NCBI GenBank assembly: GCA_907165275.2
Contig: OU015651.1
Span: 15,584,501 to 15,648,500 of the forward strand
Direction: 5' to 3'
From: Zygaena filipendulae
Taxonomy: Eukaryota; Arthropoda; Insecta; Lepidoptera; Zygaenidae
DNA: 64,000 nucleotides
Positions 24,801-34,506 of this stretch are shown here, piece by piece (the stretch's first letter is position 1; every line of letters begins with the position of its first letter). The notes below the pieces were generated by a model that worked only from the letters and a program-made list of their open reading frames with translations, ran no database searches and was not told the DNA's origin. A program made the position numbers and the translations under genes.

Positions 24801-26968
24801 TTGGGACCAGGTGGCACTGTGTGGTAATGTCCGAGCGAGCATTCTAGGCTCGAACTCAATCAGAGTAACCTGTTTTTTTGGAATATGCTGAGATCATTCA
24901 TTGAGATGAAGGTAAATGTAGAACGAAGTTACAAATTCTAAATGTCTGCTGGACGTATACGACCTACTGCAAATAATGTTGCCTGATACGAACACACTAG
25001 ACAAAGTTATCGGTGTGTGGAGAACACAGTAACAGGGGGTACTGACTGGGGTCGAAGCCGTCGTCGATGGGCAGCAGGTTGTGAGCGGGCCAAGGCTGCG
25101 CGCCGCCGTAACCCTCCACCAGCAGCCCGCCCTCGTAGCCCGACACCGGCACGTACTCCACGCCCCCGCCCAGGTAGTGCTCGCCGCCCACGCCGCCCAC
25201 CTTGTACTGCACCGCATTGCCGTGCGTGTACAGCGTCACCTGCCCGAGACACACCGCCACACGTCTACAACACACTTGTATACGTACAGACATTGTTATA
25301 CTAACCCGAGCATATAATATGTATACCTGGGCCCTTATTCACTATGACCATAACACGCCACGTTAAGACAACGCACTACAGAAATCCCTCGTGCTCAAAG
25401 AAGTTCCCCTTGAAAATAATACATTAACAACATACCTATTGTCTTATGGCATAATGAATATTTATGTCTAATATTTTGGCATCTGGAACGTTTGAAATTG
25501 TATTTTTGAGACGCGCGTTATGGACATGGAGTGTTGTCGGTCATAGAGAATAAGGGCCCAGGTTATAGAATTCGCTAGTAGAATTGAACTAAGATTACAG
25601 TTGATGATATTATACAATTAAACTTACCTGTTGTGAGTTAGGACTGGGTGGGGCTTCGTAGACGGCCTGCGACTGCTGCACCACCGAGCCGTACACGACG
25701 TGCGCGCCGCGGGAGGTCAGCGAGGAGGAGGACAGCGTGGGGTCGCTGCGGTACAGCAGCTGGCCGGGGGGCGACTCGTCCCCGCGCGGGCCCCCGCCGC
25801 CCGCGCCGCCCGCGCCCCCCGCCGTGCCACCCCCGTACAGCGTGAGCAGCTCCTTGCCCCCGCCCCCGTAGGCGCCGTACCCCCCCGCGCCCCCGTACTG
25901 CGGGCTCGGGCTCGCGTACGCGTACCCGCCGGGCACCGACGTCACCGGCTGCAGGCTGGCGTACGTGGTGGGGCGCGGCTCGGGCTCCCCGCGCGCCTCG
26001 TACTTGACCGGCTGGTAGGCGCGCTGGTCGTTCAGCGTGGCCGAGTGCAGCATCTCCAGCGAGGAGGTGGCCACCTGCTCGCCGAGTACCGCCGCGTACT
26101 GCCGCCCGTCCCCGCCCGCCTCCCCGCCCCCGCCCCCGCCCCCGTACCCCTGCAGCTGCTCCATCTTCTCCTTGTGCACGAGGAAAGCGTCGGGCGCGTG
26201 CTCGTCGTCGCCCTCGGGCGCCACGAGCACGTGGGGCGGCCCGTAGCGCAGCGCCAGGCCGCGCGGGTAGGCGCCGCGCTGCGGGGGCGGCGGGGGCGGC
26301 GCGCGGCCGAACTGCGGCGGCTGGAGGCGCTTGTCGGCGGGCGACGGGAACGAGCGGTAGGGCTCCTGCTTGAAGGTGAGGTAACGCGCGGCCTCCGCCT
26401 CGGCGAGCCGCAGCCGCTCCTCGTTGTAGTCCTCCAGTTTGGGCGCGTAGGGCGGCGCGGGCTCGCGGTCAGGCGGCGGCGGCTCGGGCGGCTCGTCCTT
26501 CACGCCCTCGTCGAGCGACGCGCCCTCGTCCGTGGTGATGTGCCCCGCCGCCGTGATGGTGCGCCCGGCGCGGCGCATTGTGATCACTGACTGCGCCTGC
26601 TGCCGGGGCGGGCTCGCGCCCCCGCCGCCCACGGCCTCGCCGCTCTCACCCTCCCCACCGCCCGGCAGCAGCTGCTGCTGTCCGCCATTTTGCTGCTGCT
26701 GCTGTTGCTGCTGTTGCATGTGTTGCTGTTGTTGTTGCTGCATGTGTTGCTGATGTTGCTGCTGCATGTGTTGCTGTTGCTGTTGCTCCTGCTGCTGTTG
26801 CTGATGTTGCTGCTGCATGTGCTGTTGTTGTTCCTGCTGTTGCTGGGCAGCGTTCTCCGCGTCTTGGTCCTGCTCCATCCGGTCTTCGTTCTTGATGAGC
26901 TGCAGCGCCTCGCCCACCGCGCCCCCGTCACCCTCGACGAGGCGCCCCTCGCGCTCCATGCTCTCCAT
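21830..26968 (-). CDS. GATAe: GATA transcription factor, two zinc fingers, GATAe-like (spliced, 7 coding exons)
   Basis: The assembled model joins 26968-25628, 25239-25047, 24356-24178, 23669-23538, 23156-23009, 22915-22780 and 21890-21830. Phases are compatible at every junction, giving 2190 nt and 729 aa. It would act in the nucleus as a sequence-specific regulator binding WGATAR. Residues about 42-100 are Gln-rich with Met/His. The N-finger is C522-X2-C525-X17-C543-X2-C546 and the C-finger is C583-X2-C586-X17-C604-X2-C607, followed by a QTRKRKPK basic tail and Gly-rich sequence. The N-finger tail ([17 protein letters not shown]) departs from the usual NRPLIKPxRRL. That, the Gln-rich N-terminus and the position beside a serpent-like gene favour GATAe. 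Pannier or a serpent paralogue are alternatives. The start is the first in-frame ATG after an in-frame stop in the predicted 5' exon. Confidence 0.8.
22063..22276 (+). repeat. CGCGGTTTCACCCGCG repeat in the last intron of gene 1
   Basis: A diverged copy from TAGCTGTTCCAGGCGGTTTC to CAATATTAGCTGTAGGATT. A truncated reverse copy lies at 22437-22545. Confidence 0.65.
22706..22757 (+). repeat. (GGGGT)n then (GAGGT)n tract
   Basis: Several GGGGT units followed by GAGGT units, G-rich on the plus strand and therefore C-rich on the coding strand of gene 1. It lies about 20 bp inside the last intron. G-quadruplex potential is inference. Confidence 0.8.
22780..22915 (-). CDS. GATAe: First GATA gene, coding exon 6
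   Basis: Acceptor TTGGTCCGCAG. The exon encodes [19 protein letters not shown], an Ala/Gly-rich stretch and [13 protein letters not shown]. The donor GC|GTGAGTAC overlaps an in-frame TGA, so if the intron is retained the protein ends at once. Exit is in phase 2. Confidence 0.75.
23009..23156 (-). CDS. GATAe: First GATA gene, coding exon 5 (basic tail)
   Basis: Starts [20 protein letters not shown], the DNA-contacting basic extension of the C-finger, then HTHV and ten glycines. Acceptor CTCGTCGCAG, donor G|GTACGTAC, ending in phase 1. Confidence 0.88.
23281..23500. promoter_or_regulatory. Intronic WGATAR cluster
   Basis: The intron between the C-finger exon and the basic-tail exon holds five canonical WGATAR sites: 23299-23304, 23306-23311, 23320-23325 (reverse), 23388-23393 (reverse) and 23462-23467. 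Near-matches such as CGATAA and AGATAC lie among them. The density suggests a GATA-responsive, possibly autoregulatory, enhancer. This is inference from motifs. Confidence 0.45.
23538..23669 (-). CDS. GATAe: First GATA gene, coding exon 4 (C-terminal zinc finger)
   Basis: 44 codons from [15 protein letters not shown] to GLYYKLHN, phase 0 at both ends. Donor AAC|GTGAGT lies at the conserved KLHx|VNRP intron position of the GATA family. The acceptor GACGTGCAG has no pyrimidine tract, because a GTGGCGACGT-type minisatellite lies immediately upstream. Confidence 0.9.
23676..23736. repeat. Ten-base CACACGTCGC minisatellite at a splice acceptor
   Basis: About six perfect 10-bp units abut the acceptor of the C-finger exon. 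They replace the expected pyrimidine tract with purine-rich sequence on the transcript strand. Confidence 0.85.
24178..24356 (-). CDS. GATAe: First GATA gene, coding exon 3 (N-terminal zinc finger)
   Basis: Encodes [13 protein letters not shown], the [17 protein letters not shown] signature and then the divergent [12 protein letters not shown]. Acceptor TTTTCGCCAG, donor CTG|GTGAGC; enters in phase 1 and leaves in phase 0. Those phases equal those of the N-finger exon in the second GATA gene, as expected for paralogues. Confidence 0.9.
24484..24688. mobile_element. GGGCCC-ended MITE, copy 2 (intron of gene 1)
   Basis: Starts AGCCCTTATTCACCATGACC and ends GGTCATAGAGAATAAGGA. The outer GGGCCC has decayed at both ends. 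It is closely related to the copies at 5439 and 25328. Confidence 0.75.
24770..24830 (-). repeat. Fragment of the GTGCCACCTGGTCCCAAACT repeat
   Basis: AGTTTGGGACCAGGTGGCAC here is the reverse complement of the sequence at about 39348-39367. A decayed relative, CGCCACCTAGTTTCAAACTA, is at about 52185. The class is unknown. Confidence 0.6.
25047..25239 (-). CDS. GATAe: First GATA gene, coding exon 2
   Basis: The acceptor is TCTCGGGCAG before [16 protein letters not shown]. The chosen donor is A|GTCAGT, leaving phase 1, because only this choice joins in frame to the N-finger exon (A plus GC makes Ser). The peptide is Gly/Tyr-rich and ends [17 protein letters not shown] donor four bases later would break the frame. 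Confidence 0.8.
25328..25560. mobile_element. GGGCCC-ended MITE, copy 3 (intron of gene 1)
   Basis: Perfect ends TGGGCCCTTATTC and GAATAAGGGCCCA frame 233 bp that share internal sequence with copies 1 and 2. It lies in the intron between coding exons 1 and 2. Confidence 0.85.
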
Positions 26969-26978
26969 TACGCTCTCG
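25628..26978 (-). CDS. GATAe: First GATA gene, coding exon 1 (Gln-rich N-terminus)
   Basis: An acceptor TTATTTGTCAACAG places the exon start at 26978, with ATG at 26968-26966 and a second Met three codons later. It encodes residues 1-447 and ends CAACAG before a strong GTAAGTTT donor at 25627, phase 0. It holds the Gln/His/Met-rich tract, acidic and proline-rich stretches and Gly-rich runs. The plus-strand frames over this exon, up to 296 aa, are antisense shadows. Confidence 0.85.
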
Positions 26979-27425
26979 CTGTTGACAAATAACCGTTCGT
27001 TATGTTAGGCCGTTGTCATAGTTACTTATTGCCGTGTTTAAATTTCTATGACACTCGCAGAGCAAACAAAACAAAAACGATTAGGGCCGGAAGAACCTCG
27101 TCGGCGCGGAAATACAAATAGGGAGCGAGCTGCGCCGGCGCCGGCGCCGGTGCGTGGACCACTCTGCGCTAGAAATATTGTGGAGGCAAACATAAACTTG
27201 TATAATTAAGTCTGCTTTTCTTGAACAGCCATTTCAAGAAAAGAAATATGTAATTAGTGCACAAAGTTGTGGGGAGATAATCGTGAGTATTCAGTCACCG
27301 AATGATTCGTTATCACAGGTTATCACATTTTAAGGCTAATTAATTTAATAATTAGTAACGGTGAGTCCTATAAATAATGTTGTTGCAAAACTTATAAATG
27401 GTAACCGAGTAATAATATAAGCCTA

Positions 27426-27891
27426 GTGTTCTAATATTGAAAATAAAATCAATAATTCCGAGATAAAATGTACCCTAGAGCTATATCCTTTTCTGAACCC
27501 TCGACGACGTGTATGCGTAATTTCGTGATGAGTTAAGGCTTGAAAAGGTAACTGATAGACAGTTACTTTTGCATTTTTAATATTAGTATGAGACATAGAA
27601 GGTGAAGTTCCGTCCCAAGCTGGGCCGCGGAGCCGAGGTGTCATGGCGCGTGTTTGCAGTGTTCTAATATTGAAAATAAAATCAATAATTCCGAGATAAA
27701 ATGTACCCTAGAGCTATATCCTTTTCTGAACCCTCGACGACGTGTATGCGTAATTTCGTGATGAGTTAAGGCTTGAAAAGGTAACTGATAGACAGTTACT
27801 TTTGCATTTTTAATATTAGTATGAGACATAGAAGGTGAAGTTCCGTCCCAAGCTGGGCCGCGGAGCCGAGGTGTCATGGCGCGTGTTTGCA
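27426..27891. repeat. Perfect tandem duplication, 233-bp unit
   Basis: Bases 27426-27658 recur without any visible mismatch at 27659-27891. The unit itself contains a diverged fragment of the CGCGGTTTCACCCGCG repeat family (TTCTAATATTGAAAATA at one end, TTTTTAATATTAGTATGA inside). Identity implies a very recent duplication, gene conversion or an assembly artefact. Confidence 0.9.
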
Positions 27892-28054
27892 CACACGACC
27901 GCGTTAGGACCGCGGGCCCTGATAACGGCTGCACATGGTTGCGGGAGGTCAACGCTCCATGGGACCGCACCGTACAAGGAGACTCCAGTTTAGACACATT
28001 TATGTCATGTTAAGTAGGTACTGACTGGACGACTCACTAAACAAAATATATATA

Positions 28055-28247
28055 ATCCTACTAATATTATAAATGTGAAAGTGTGGATGTTTGTTACTCA
28101 ATCACGAAAAAGCGGCTGAACGGATTAAGATAAAATTTGGCATGCACGTTGTCAGGGGTACAGAGAAGGAAAAAAGGTACTTTTTATCCGGGAATTCCCG
28201 CGGGAACTTCGAAATTACCGCGGGTGAAACCGCGGAGCACAGCTATA
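28055..28247 (-). repeat. CGCGGTTTCACCCGCG repeat, full reverse copy
   Basis: Runs from AATCCTACTAATATTATAAA to CGCGGGTGAAACCGCGGAGC followed by ACAGCTA. It is well preserved, with CAATCACGAAAAAGCGGCTG and GGCATGCACGTTGTCAGGGG inside. Confidence 0.85.
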
Positions 28248-28249
28248 TA

Positions 28250-29049
28250 GTATGCATATAAGAAAAACAGGGGTATTTGTGTCGTCCCCTTTTAGTTCCG
28301 TATTGCCGGAAAACTGTCTCAGATTATTAACACGTTTTTACTATCTTCGCCTGTATCTATCTAACGGAATCTTCGAACGTGATTTTCACCCTCTTCAAAA
28401 CGTCGTATTAATTTGAAACTCTGCTCGCTTACATCATGAAGCACCGATGACAATGCAATAATTTAAATAGTTTATTCCATCACCCTTATCGGGCTCTCCA
28501 GGATCAGCGATTTTCTATATCCTACTCGGGTACTAAAATATGCGCAAGGCTTAGTTTTTGAGAAAATTATATTTCTACTGGCAGGATCAACTATCTGGAG
28601 GCACGGTAGGGTCTAGTGCTAATAGGTACACGTATAAAATATTTTTTTCGGAGAGAGAGCCTGAGAAACGACTATAACCAAGGAAGGCAGCAAGTATGTA
28701 AATTATAACGAGACGGCCTTATGCCGCTCGTTGTGATATTCCAACTCATTTCTAATACTTTTTATTAAAAAAATCTGTTCTTTTAGTAATTTACGTCTTG
28801 TCTTTTTTTTTAGTTCAAAAATTTATGTTTTTTATATTTACAAACCTTACAAAATTACCCACTAGCTCGGCGAGGTAGTTACAACATTGATCACTTATTA
28901 TTTAAAAAACAAAAAACACGCTTAAATAGTACCTAAACTGAACTAAAAAATTAAAAATAAAAGCTTTAATAAAAAAATAAACTAAAAGTAAAAAATTATT
29001 TTCAAAAACACAAAACTAAAAAGCTTAAAATAACAAAATATCGATTTTA
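28250..29049. other. Intron DNA without features
   Basis: AT-rich, becoming very A-rich from about 28890. I see no supportable feature. Confidence 0.35.
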
Positions 29050-29257
29050 TCCAAGAGACAAAAATACACGTAATATTATTTATTATTGGTTTGTGCTACC
29101 ACTGATCGGTTTGAATTCGGTGCCAAGCCCGCTTGTGTCTACCCACTTGGCTTGCTCTGCTCACGACGAGCTCCATATTTGGTTTGTCACCGACTTCAAA
29201 CCGATCAATGGTAGCACAAACCAATAATAATATTACGTGTATTTTTGTCTTTTGGAA
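29050..29257. mobile_element. Large inverted repeat with about 65-bp arms
   Basis: The left arm includes ACAAAAATACACGTAATATT and GGTTTGTGCTACCACTGATC. The right arm includes GATCAATGGTAGCACAAACC and AATATTACGTGTATTTTTGT. A roughly 75-bp GC-richer spacer separates them. It looks like a MITE or a fold-back element. Confidence 0.7.
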
Positions 29258-29920
29258 TAAATTGGTATTTTGTTATTTTAACTTTTTATGTGTTTGTGGA
29301 AGTCGGTTTTAATAATTTTGTTAAAATTTTGTTTATTTCTCGCTTTTCAGTGGTTTGGTTTATAATATACCTAAGTTACAATAGCCTAATATCAACTGCT
29401 CATCACCTTTTACAAAATATTGCTTTTCCCGACGCAGGGACGTTAATTGTTGAGGAGTTCTCCTGGTCCATCACCATCAGTTCCACTTCACCATATACAT
29501 TGTGACGAGCATAAATTGTTTAGAAATCATATTAAAGTTACTGAATCGGAACCTGTGAAATATCTATTGTTGAATAGTTCCGATTACCATCTGTGGTCTT
29601 TATCAGTTCCACTACTTCGAATGCTTTCCGAAAGCAAATGAACGATTTACTTTAAAAAATACCCAAATCGCTATAGGTGTGCCTATAATTTTAGAAGAGT
29701 TTCCTCGATTTCTCCAAGATCCCATCATCTGATTCCCGACTTAGTGGCAATGGAACTTTGGGAGTATACCCTTTCAAACAAAAAAAGAATCATCAAAATC
29801 AGTTAACCCAGTCGAAAGTTATGAGGCAACAAACAAAAATAAATAAATAAATAAATAAATAAAAACATTACGCGTCGAATTGAGAACCTCCTCCTTTTTG
29901 GGAAGTCGGTTAAAAAAGTG
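29258..29920 (+). repeat. Retroelement-like repeat ending GGAAGTCGGTTAAAAA
   Basis: Contains CCATCACCATCAGTTCCACT, GATTACCATCTGTGGTC and GAACCTCCTCCTTTTTGGGA followed by AGTCGGTTAAAAAA. The same segments recur at 35200-35650, and the terminal part recurs at about 49698-49730 and 11168-11195. It is probably a 3' portion of a non-LTR element or SINE. Confidence 0.6.
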
Positions 29921-30519
29921 TGCTATGTACGTATGAACGTTTTAAATTATTAAACACCTATTTTATCGATTGATAAAAGTAGAGTCATTATGAAAAGATC
30001 TCTAAAAGCGCCCCCGCTTTGAAACATTTTATAATAATTGTAACAACATTATGTTGCGGGTGCGAGCAGTCATAGAGCAGTGTTATTTTGGTTATTGAAG
30101 TTTACTCCTTGAGAACGGATTTGCATTTAATCACGGAAAAATGACAAGGAGTGAAATTTATGAGCGTAATTTAAGGCTTTTTTTTTAATTTGGAATGTCT
30201 TTGCGGGTGAGGTAACGCATAGTTCTGTTGGAACGTCGCGACGTAACCAACGTTACTTATAAAATAATTTAAATATATTTTTTTGAATCATAATTAGTAT
30301 TGTTAGTGATGAATAGGTATGTAGTATGGTATATAGAGTGAACCCCAGTCGTGTGTAGTAGCTGTCACACTCTTTTTTATTACATATTGCCCTGTTTATT
30401 TGTTGAACTCTACAATGCTGCTACCTCTCCCTGTGAAATACAAACCATAAATACCTACCTACCTAAATTATTTTAGTCAATCCGTTTTGCTAATCTTCAT
30501 CGCGTCAACTCGCCAATCG

Positions 30520-30592
30520 AATAGGCACCTACCTACCAATAAGCACCTACCTACCAATAGGCACCTACCTACCAATAGCAATAACACGTACC
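30520..30592. repeat. Three 19-bp tandem units
   Basis: AATAGGCACCTACCTACC and its near-copies repeat three times, built from the CACCTACCTACC motif that is common across the window. Confidence 0.85.
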
Positions 30593-30689
30593 TACTGCCT
30601 AAACTAACATCCTTATCAAATCTCATGGATTATTACAATATTTTTAAGGTGAGTAGAGGTAAGTAGAGCCGACTTCAAAAAGAAACTAA

Positions 30690-30995
30690 ATATATATAAA
30701 TGCTTCCCCATTTCCCGTAGTCACGGCATCACGCGGGAACGGTTGGACCAATTTCACTAATTCTGCTAATTCTATATTTGTTGCGTTTGTTATTGTAAGG
30801 AGAAGGTTTTTATGTAAGAAGTTTGAAATTCCTGCGGGAATTCCGAAACTCAAGCGGATGTATCTCCGAAACGGTTGGACCGATTTTGAAGGGATTTTTA
30901 CTGCTAATTAGCTGATGTTACAAGAAGTAAATTAGGCTTTGGAGTTTCAGCGGTAATTCTGATACTCACGCGAGTGAAACCGCGGGGCACAGCTT
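30690..30995 (-). repeat. Compound reverse CGCGGTTTCACCCGCG repeat
   Basis: Contains two CGGTTGGACC blocks and two GGAATT-type centres, and ends ACGCGAGTGAAACCGCGGGG followed by CACAGCTT. It looks like an internally duplicated or chimeric copy. Confidence 0.6.
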
Positions 30996-30999
30996 ATAA

Positions 31000-32179
31000 G
31001 TATAATAGAGTATTTTGAAAGAAATTTGAACACCTGAAGTACGGATTGAGATAATTGTCCGTTATACATTCTTGCTCATGATGATGTCTATGTCTATGTA
31101 GCTAGTATCATTCTTGTATGCACTTTATATATTTAAAAAGTGCCATCAAGTGTCGGCAAGTGCTAATAAAATTCATGAAAACAGCAGAAGTGTAAAGAAA
31201 ATCGTTTCATTTTATAAACATGTAGGTATACATAAGCTTTAGCAAATTATTATATTATTTTAATTTTTGCTTTAAACTTCAGTATTTCTATAGAAAATAT
31301 ATTATAATGACACAATTTTATAATTTTTGTTCGCCTTACTCTATTAGAAGGGTGTGCTGTAGGTTGCGGGATATGATGACAGTCTGAGTGATATCATAAT
31401 TTCAGGATTTACGCGTATCACTTGGTAAGTATTCCTTTTAAACAATCATAAGCTTCGTTTTATTTTACTTCGGGCTGATTTACGTAAGCAGAGCGCTTCT
31501 CCGTCTGACAGTCCATAGTAAACTTGTCCTTAACTTATTCCCTGGTTAGGCCTTGTGAGTAGATTGACCGTTTATTGTTTTAAGAAAGTTCTGATTTGCA
31601 CCCTTTACGAGACAAGGTGTAGGTATGGTTTCGTTTACGATCACTTCGCATTTTCCGACATCTTCGATATGCTGATTGTAACAATCTTAGATAGACATGG
31701 AACAAAAGTATACTTAAACCAATGGCTTTTGATGACTTGGTCTTTTCAAAAAGTTGTTTGTTTTCAGAATGCAGAGATTTTCACCTTTTTTTTTATTCGT
31801 GAAATAGCAAATCATTTTGAGCCCATTTTTTCATTTTTATTTTATGGTAACTTGTCACACAAACGTTTATTAATATGTATTTAAGTAATTAATCTATATA
31901 ATATTACAATACCATATTTTATATCTTAAGTACGGTTCCGAACAACGAGCGAAGATAAATATACCTACAACCCGTTAATTAAGTGTGGTTAGAATCACAA
32001 TTTAAGTAAGTATGATTGTATCCGTGCATTTCAGGTGCATGCATTTGCATGCATTTGTTCGAGCTCATCATTTAGTACTTGCCTCTTAGCAAAATATCTG
32101 AACTTAGGTATCCTTTATTTGGATTATATTAATACAATTAAATAAAAACCAAAATTAATCTCCTTTATAATTTAGATAT
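31000..32179. other. Intron DNA
   Basis: A 109-aa plus-strand frame at 31555-31884 is Phe/Ile-rich and matches no family that I know, so I do not call it a gene. Nothing else stands out. Confidence 0.35.
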
Positions 32180-32220
32180 TTGACAGAAAATTACATTTTA
32201 CGTATCTAATTTTCTGTCAA
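32180..32220. repeat. Perfect 14-bp-arm hairpin
   Basis: TTGACAGAAAATTA and TAATTTTCTGTCAA flank 13 bases. It lies about 140 bp inside the predicted first intron of gene 1. Confidence 0.75.
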
Positions 32221-32358
32221 AATTTTTCATTGAGTAAGCTTATATAAACAATGAGAATTTAAGTAATACATTTCTGTACTAACAAATACCGTTGCCCAGC
32301 GATATAAAACCGAAATCATATAAAACTAATAAGCGAAAATATGAAATCAAAAACTTAC

Positions 32359-32752
32359 CTAAATTTCCTTATTTTAACAATCCTGGCGACACTTTGCGAT
32401 GTGATATCCGGCTACAATAGCGCTGTAGGAGCGTCACTGAATGCACTTCGTCCTATGCGAGCGCGGGCCCGCTCGCTTCCCGGGGTGTCGCTACGTAGAG
32501 TCGCGCCCAGTGCGCTGTGTGCGGGTGCGGTGTGCGAGGGACGTGCGTCGCACCTTCGTCGTCGACTGCGGAGCGCGCAGCGGCCGGCCCGAGCGCTGCG
32601 GCGGCGGTTCCCGCGCGCCGCAGTTTTCCGGCACTCCTCGCGCCCGCCCGCTGAGCTTTCCCGCGCGAGTGTGAGCACGCGTGCGCGTGTGTGCGCGCGC
32701 CGCCCGCGCCCATTGGCCGACGCGCCGGCGCACGCGCACGCACACACGCGAT
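32359..32752 (-). other. GATAe: Predicted 5' UTR exon and CpG-rich promoter of the first GATA gene
   Basis: A strong minus-strand donor, TTTAG|GTAAGT, lies at 32359/32358, just downstream of a CpG-dense block at 32430-32750. Splicing it to the acceptor at 26978 puts an in-frame TAG (32412-32414) upstream of the ATG at 26968 with no Met between. The exon would therefore be untranslated, with a first intron of about 5.4 kb. The transcription start is not defined by a TATA box. The plus-strand frame here beginning MKSKTYLNFLILTILATL is judged fortuitous. Confidence 0.5.
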
Positions 32753-32947
32753 GATCAGATTTTCCACATTACGCGTTGATCGAGAACTACTTTCATAGGC
32801 AATATTAACTATACTAACAAGTCATGAAGTGGTTTTTTTCTAAATTTTATTATATTATACTTTGGTACTTCTCTCTATACGCATTGTTTCACTAGGTTAA
32901 TGCGCCTACACCAGTGAGTTCAATAATGGGGTAGATATATTATTGTA

Positions 32948-34504
32948 CACACATCAAAAGTGTCTAGGGATCAAGCATTTTTATGCGGATTTCTTGAGAT
33001 TGAGATGTGGCTTTGTAATAAATTTATGATTTTATAAATTTATATGGATCCTTTTTGGTGCATTACATAATTTGAATCAGAAACTGTCAATCAAATTCGA
33101 GTAAAAGATGAAAATCAGCTGTCAATATTTTCCCTATAAAAACATACAACGCATTGAAGACATTATTAGTGCTACTGTTTCCCTACTACTGATTAAAACC
33201 AACGTTATTATGGAGCGGCGACGTCATTTAAGCAGGGAAGAAATGCTCAGAGCCGTGGGAATGATAGAAGCTGGTTCCCGGCAACGTACTGTGGCTTTAG
33301 CTCTGAATACAAGTCAGAGTGTTATCAGTCGACTTTGGACACGTTACCGAAGCACTGGTACCGTGGCTGAGCGCCATGGAGGACGGTATCGCTGCACCAC
33401 ACAGAGACAAGACCGATACATTCAAATCTTAACTCGAAGAGCTCCAACAATAACCGCCATGATGTTAGCTGTGAGCCTTCATCACTCTTCAGGGAACTTA
33501 ATTAGCGACCAAACAGTCAGAAACCGCTTGCATGAAGTGAACCTTCATTCCCGAAGACCGCTACGGGTACCACCTATAGCAATGCACAATCGTAGGATTC
33601 GATATCAATAGGCTCTTGAACACAGAAATTGGGCAGAAGAACAATGGCGTTTCGGGTGCTTTTCTGATGAGTCTCGTTTTGGTATGAGACCGGATACAAG
33701 ACGTATACGACACTGGAGAACCCCTGGACGCCAACAGCGATTAAAATCCTGCCAGGAAGTCCATCCTTATAGTGGTGGAACCATCATGGTATGGGCGGGT
33801 ATTTGGATCGGCGGAAGAACTGAGTTGATTTGGATCAGAGGCAACCTCAACGCTCAAATTTATGCTGAGACGATTGTATCAGACGTCATCGTTCCTCTAC
33901 AAGTGCAAATCGGTCCCTTATTTCAGTTAATGCATGATAATGCACGACCGCACACCGCAAGAGTTGTAAGACAGACTCTCGCCGCAGCTAACATCAATGT
34001 CCTGCCCTGGCCTGCTCAGTCGCCAGACTTGAACCCGATTGAGCATGCATGGGATATGCTACAGAGAAGAGCTCTGCCGAATATGGAGGGTATCCAGTCG
34101 CAAGAAGACCTTTTTTTGTTGTTGCAACGAACATGGGCGGCCATTCCACAGCGTGATTTGGATGAACTCATTTTGAGTATGCCAAACCGATGTTCTTGTG
34201 TTGTTAGTGTTCGCGGCAGAAACACAGATTATTAATTGTTTAAGTTACCCAATAAAATTTTAAAGAAAACTGTTATTTCAGTCTTTTTTTCGAACTTTAA
34301 TGTTAGTGGTTCAAATGTCAAAAATCCCTTTATTAGGAAAATGGCAAATTTCTTTATTAATGCAAAGGTGACTTGGTTTATCGTTACTGTGACAAACGAA
34401 AACACTTTATTTGATGAATCCTTAAAGAAAATTTTAATTAATATCAATCAGGAGAAAAGTTATTGCAAAAATATATGTTGATCCCTAGACACTTTTGATG
34501 TGTG
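32948..34504 (+). mobile_element. Tc1/mariner-superfamily DNA transposon, nearly intact
   Basis: The terminal inverted repeats begin CACACATCAAAAGTGTCTAG at 32948 and match the reverse complement ending at 34504 for about 27 bp. TA dinucleotides flank both ends (32946-32947 and 34505-34506), the typical TA target duplication. The 1557-bp element carries one transposase reading frame in the plus direction with a single premature stop. It lies about 200 bp upstream of the predicted 5' exon of gene 1. Confidence 0.9.
33210..34235 (+). pseudogene. Tc1-like transposase (DD34E) with one in-frame stop
   Basis: A frame of 342 codons from MERRRHLSREE to RGRNTDY, the usual length for this family, is broken only by TAG at 33609-33611 (codon 134). 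The N-terminal third has the helix-turn-helix DNA-binding pattern (MLRAVGMIEAGSRQRTVALA, then SQSVISRLWTRY). The linker GRPR motif has become GRYR. The catalytic triad is visible as Asp153 in SDESRF, Asp243 in HDNARPH and Glu278 in LNPIEHAW, with 34 residues between the last two. The stop precedes all three, so this copy should not make active enzyme. An upstream in-frame ATG at 33108 gives an unlikely extension. Confidence 0.9.
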
Positions 34505-34506
34505 TA

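Larger units (their letters stand above)
26979..32358 (-). other. Predicted first intron of gene 1
   Basis: About 5.4 kb of AT-rich DNA holding the 233-bp tandem duplication, several dispersed repeats, a large inverted repeat near 29.1 kb and a 19-bp tandem repeat at 30.5 kb. A GCGCCGGCGCCGGCGCCGG tract lies at about 27131. No further exon was found in it. Confidence 0.4.

Noticed and set aside
25041..25044. Alternative GTACCC donor for gene 1 coding exon 2
   Set aside because: It would leave phase 2 and break the frame into the N-finger exon. The GTCAGT donor at 25046 restores it.
25700..26590. 296-codon plus-strand frame
   Set aside because: It lies antisense to the Gln/Pro/Gly-rich first coding exon of gene 1, is Arg/Ala/Leu-rich as GC-rich shadows are, and has no splice or family support.
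30520..30592. Possible CRISPR-like array (three direct repeats)
   Set aside because: The units are contiguous 19-mers without unique spacers in an insect genome. This is a simple tandem repeat.
31555..31884. 109-codon plus-strand frame
   Set aside because: It has AT-driven Phe/Ile/Leu composition inside the predicted first intron of gene 1 and matches no known family.
32341..32754. 137-codon plus-strand frame with a signal-peptide-like start
   Set aside because: The hydrophobic start runs straight into Arg-rich CpG-island translation with no domain. The minus-strand GTAAGT donor and 5' exon explain the block better.
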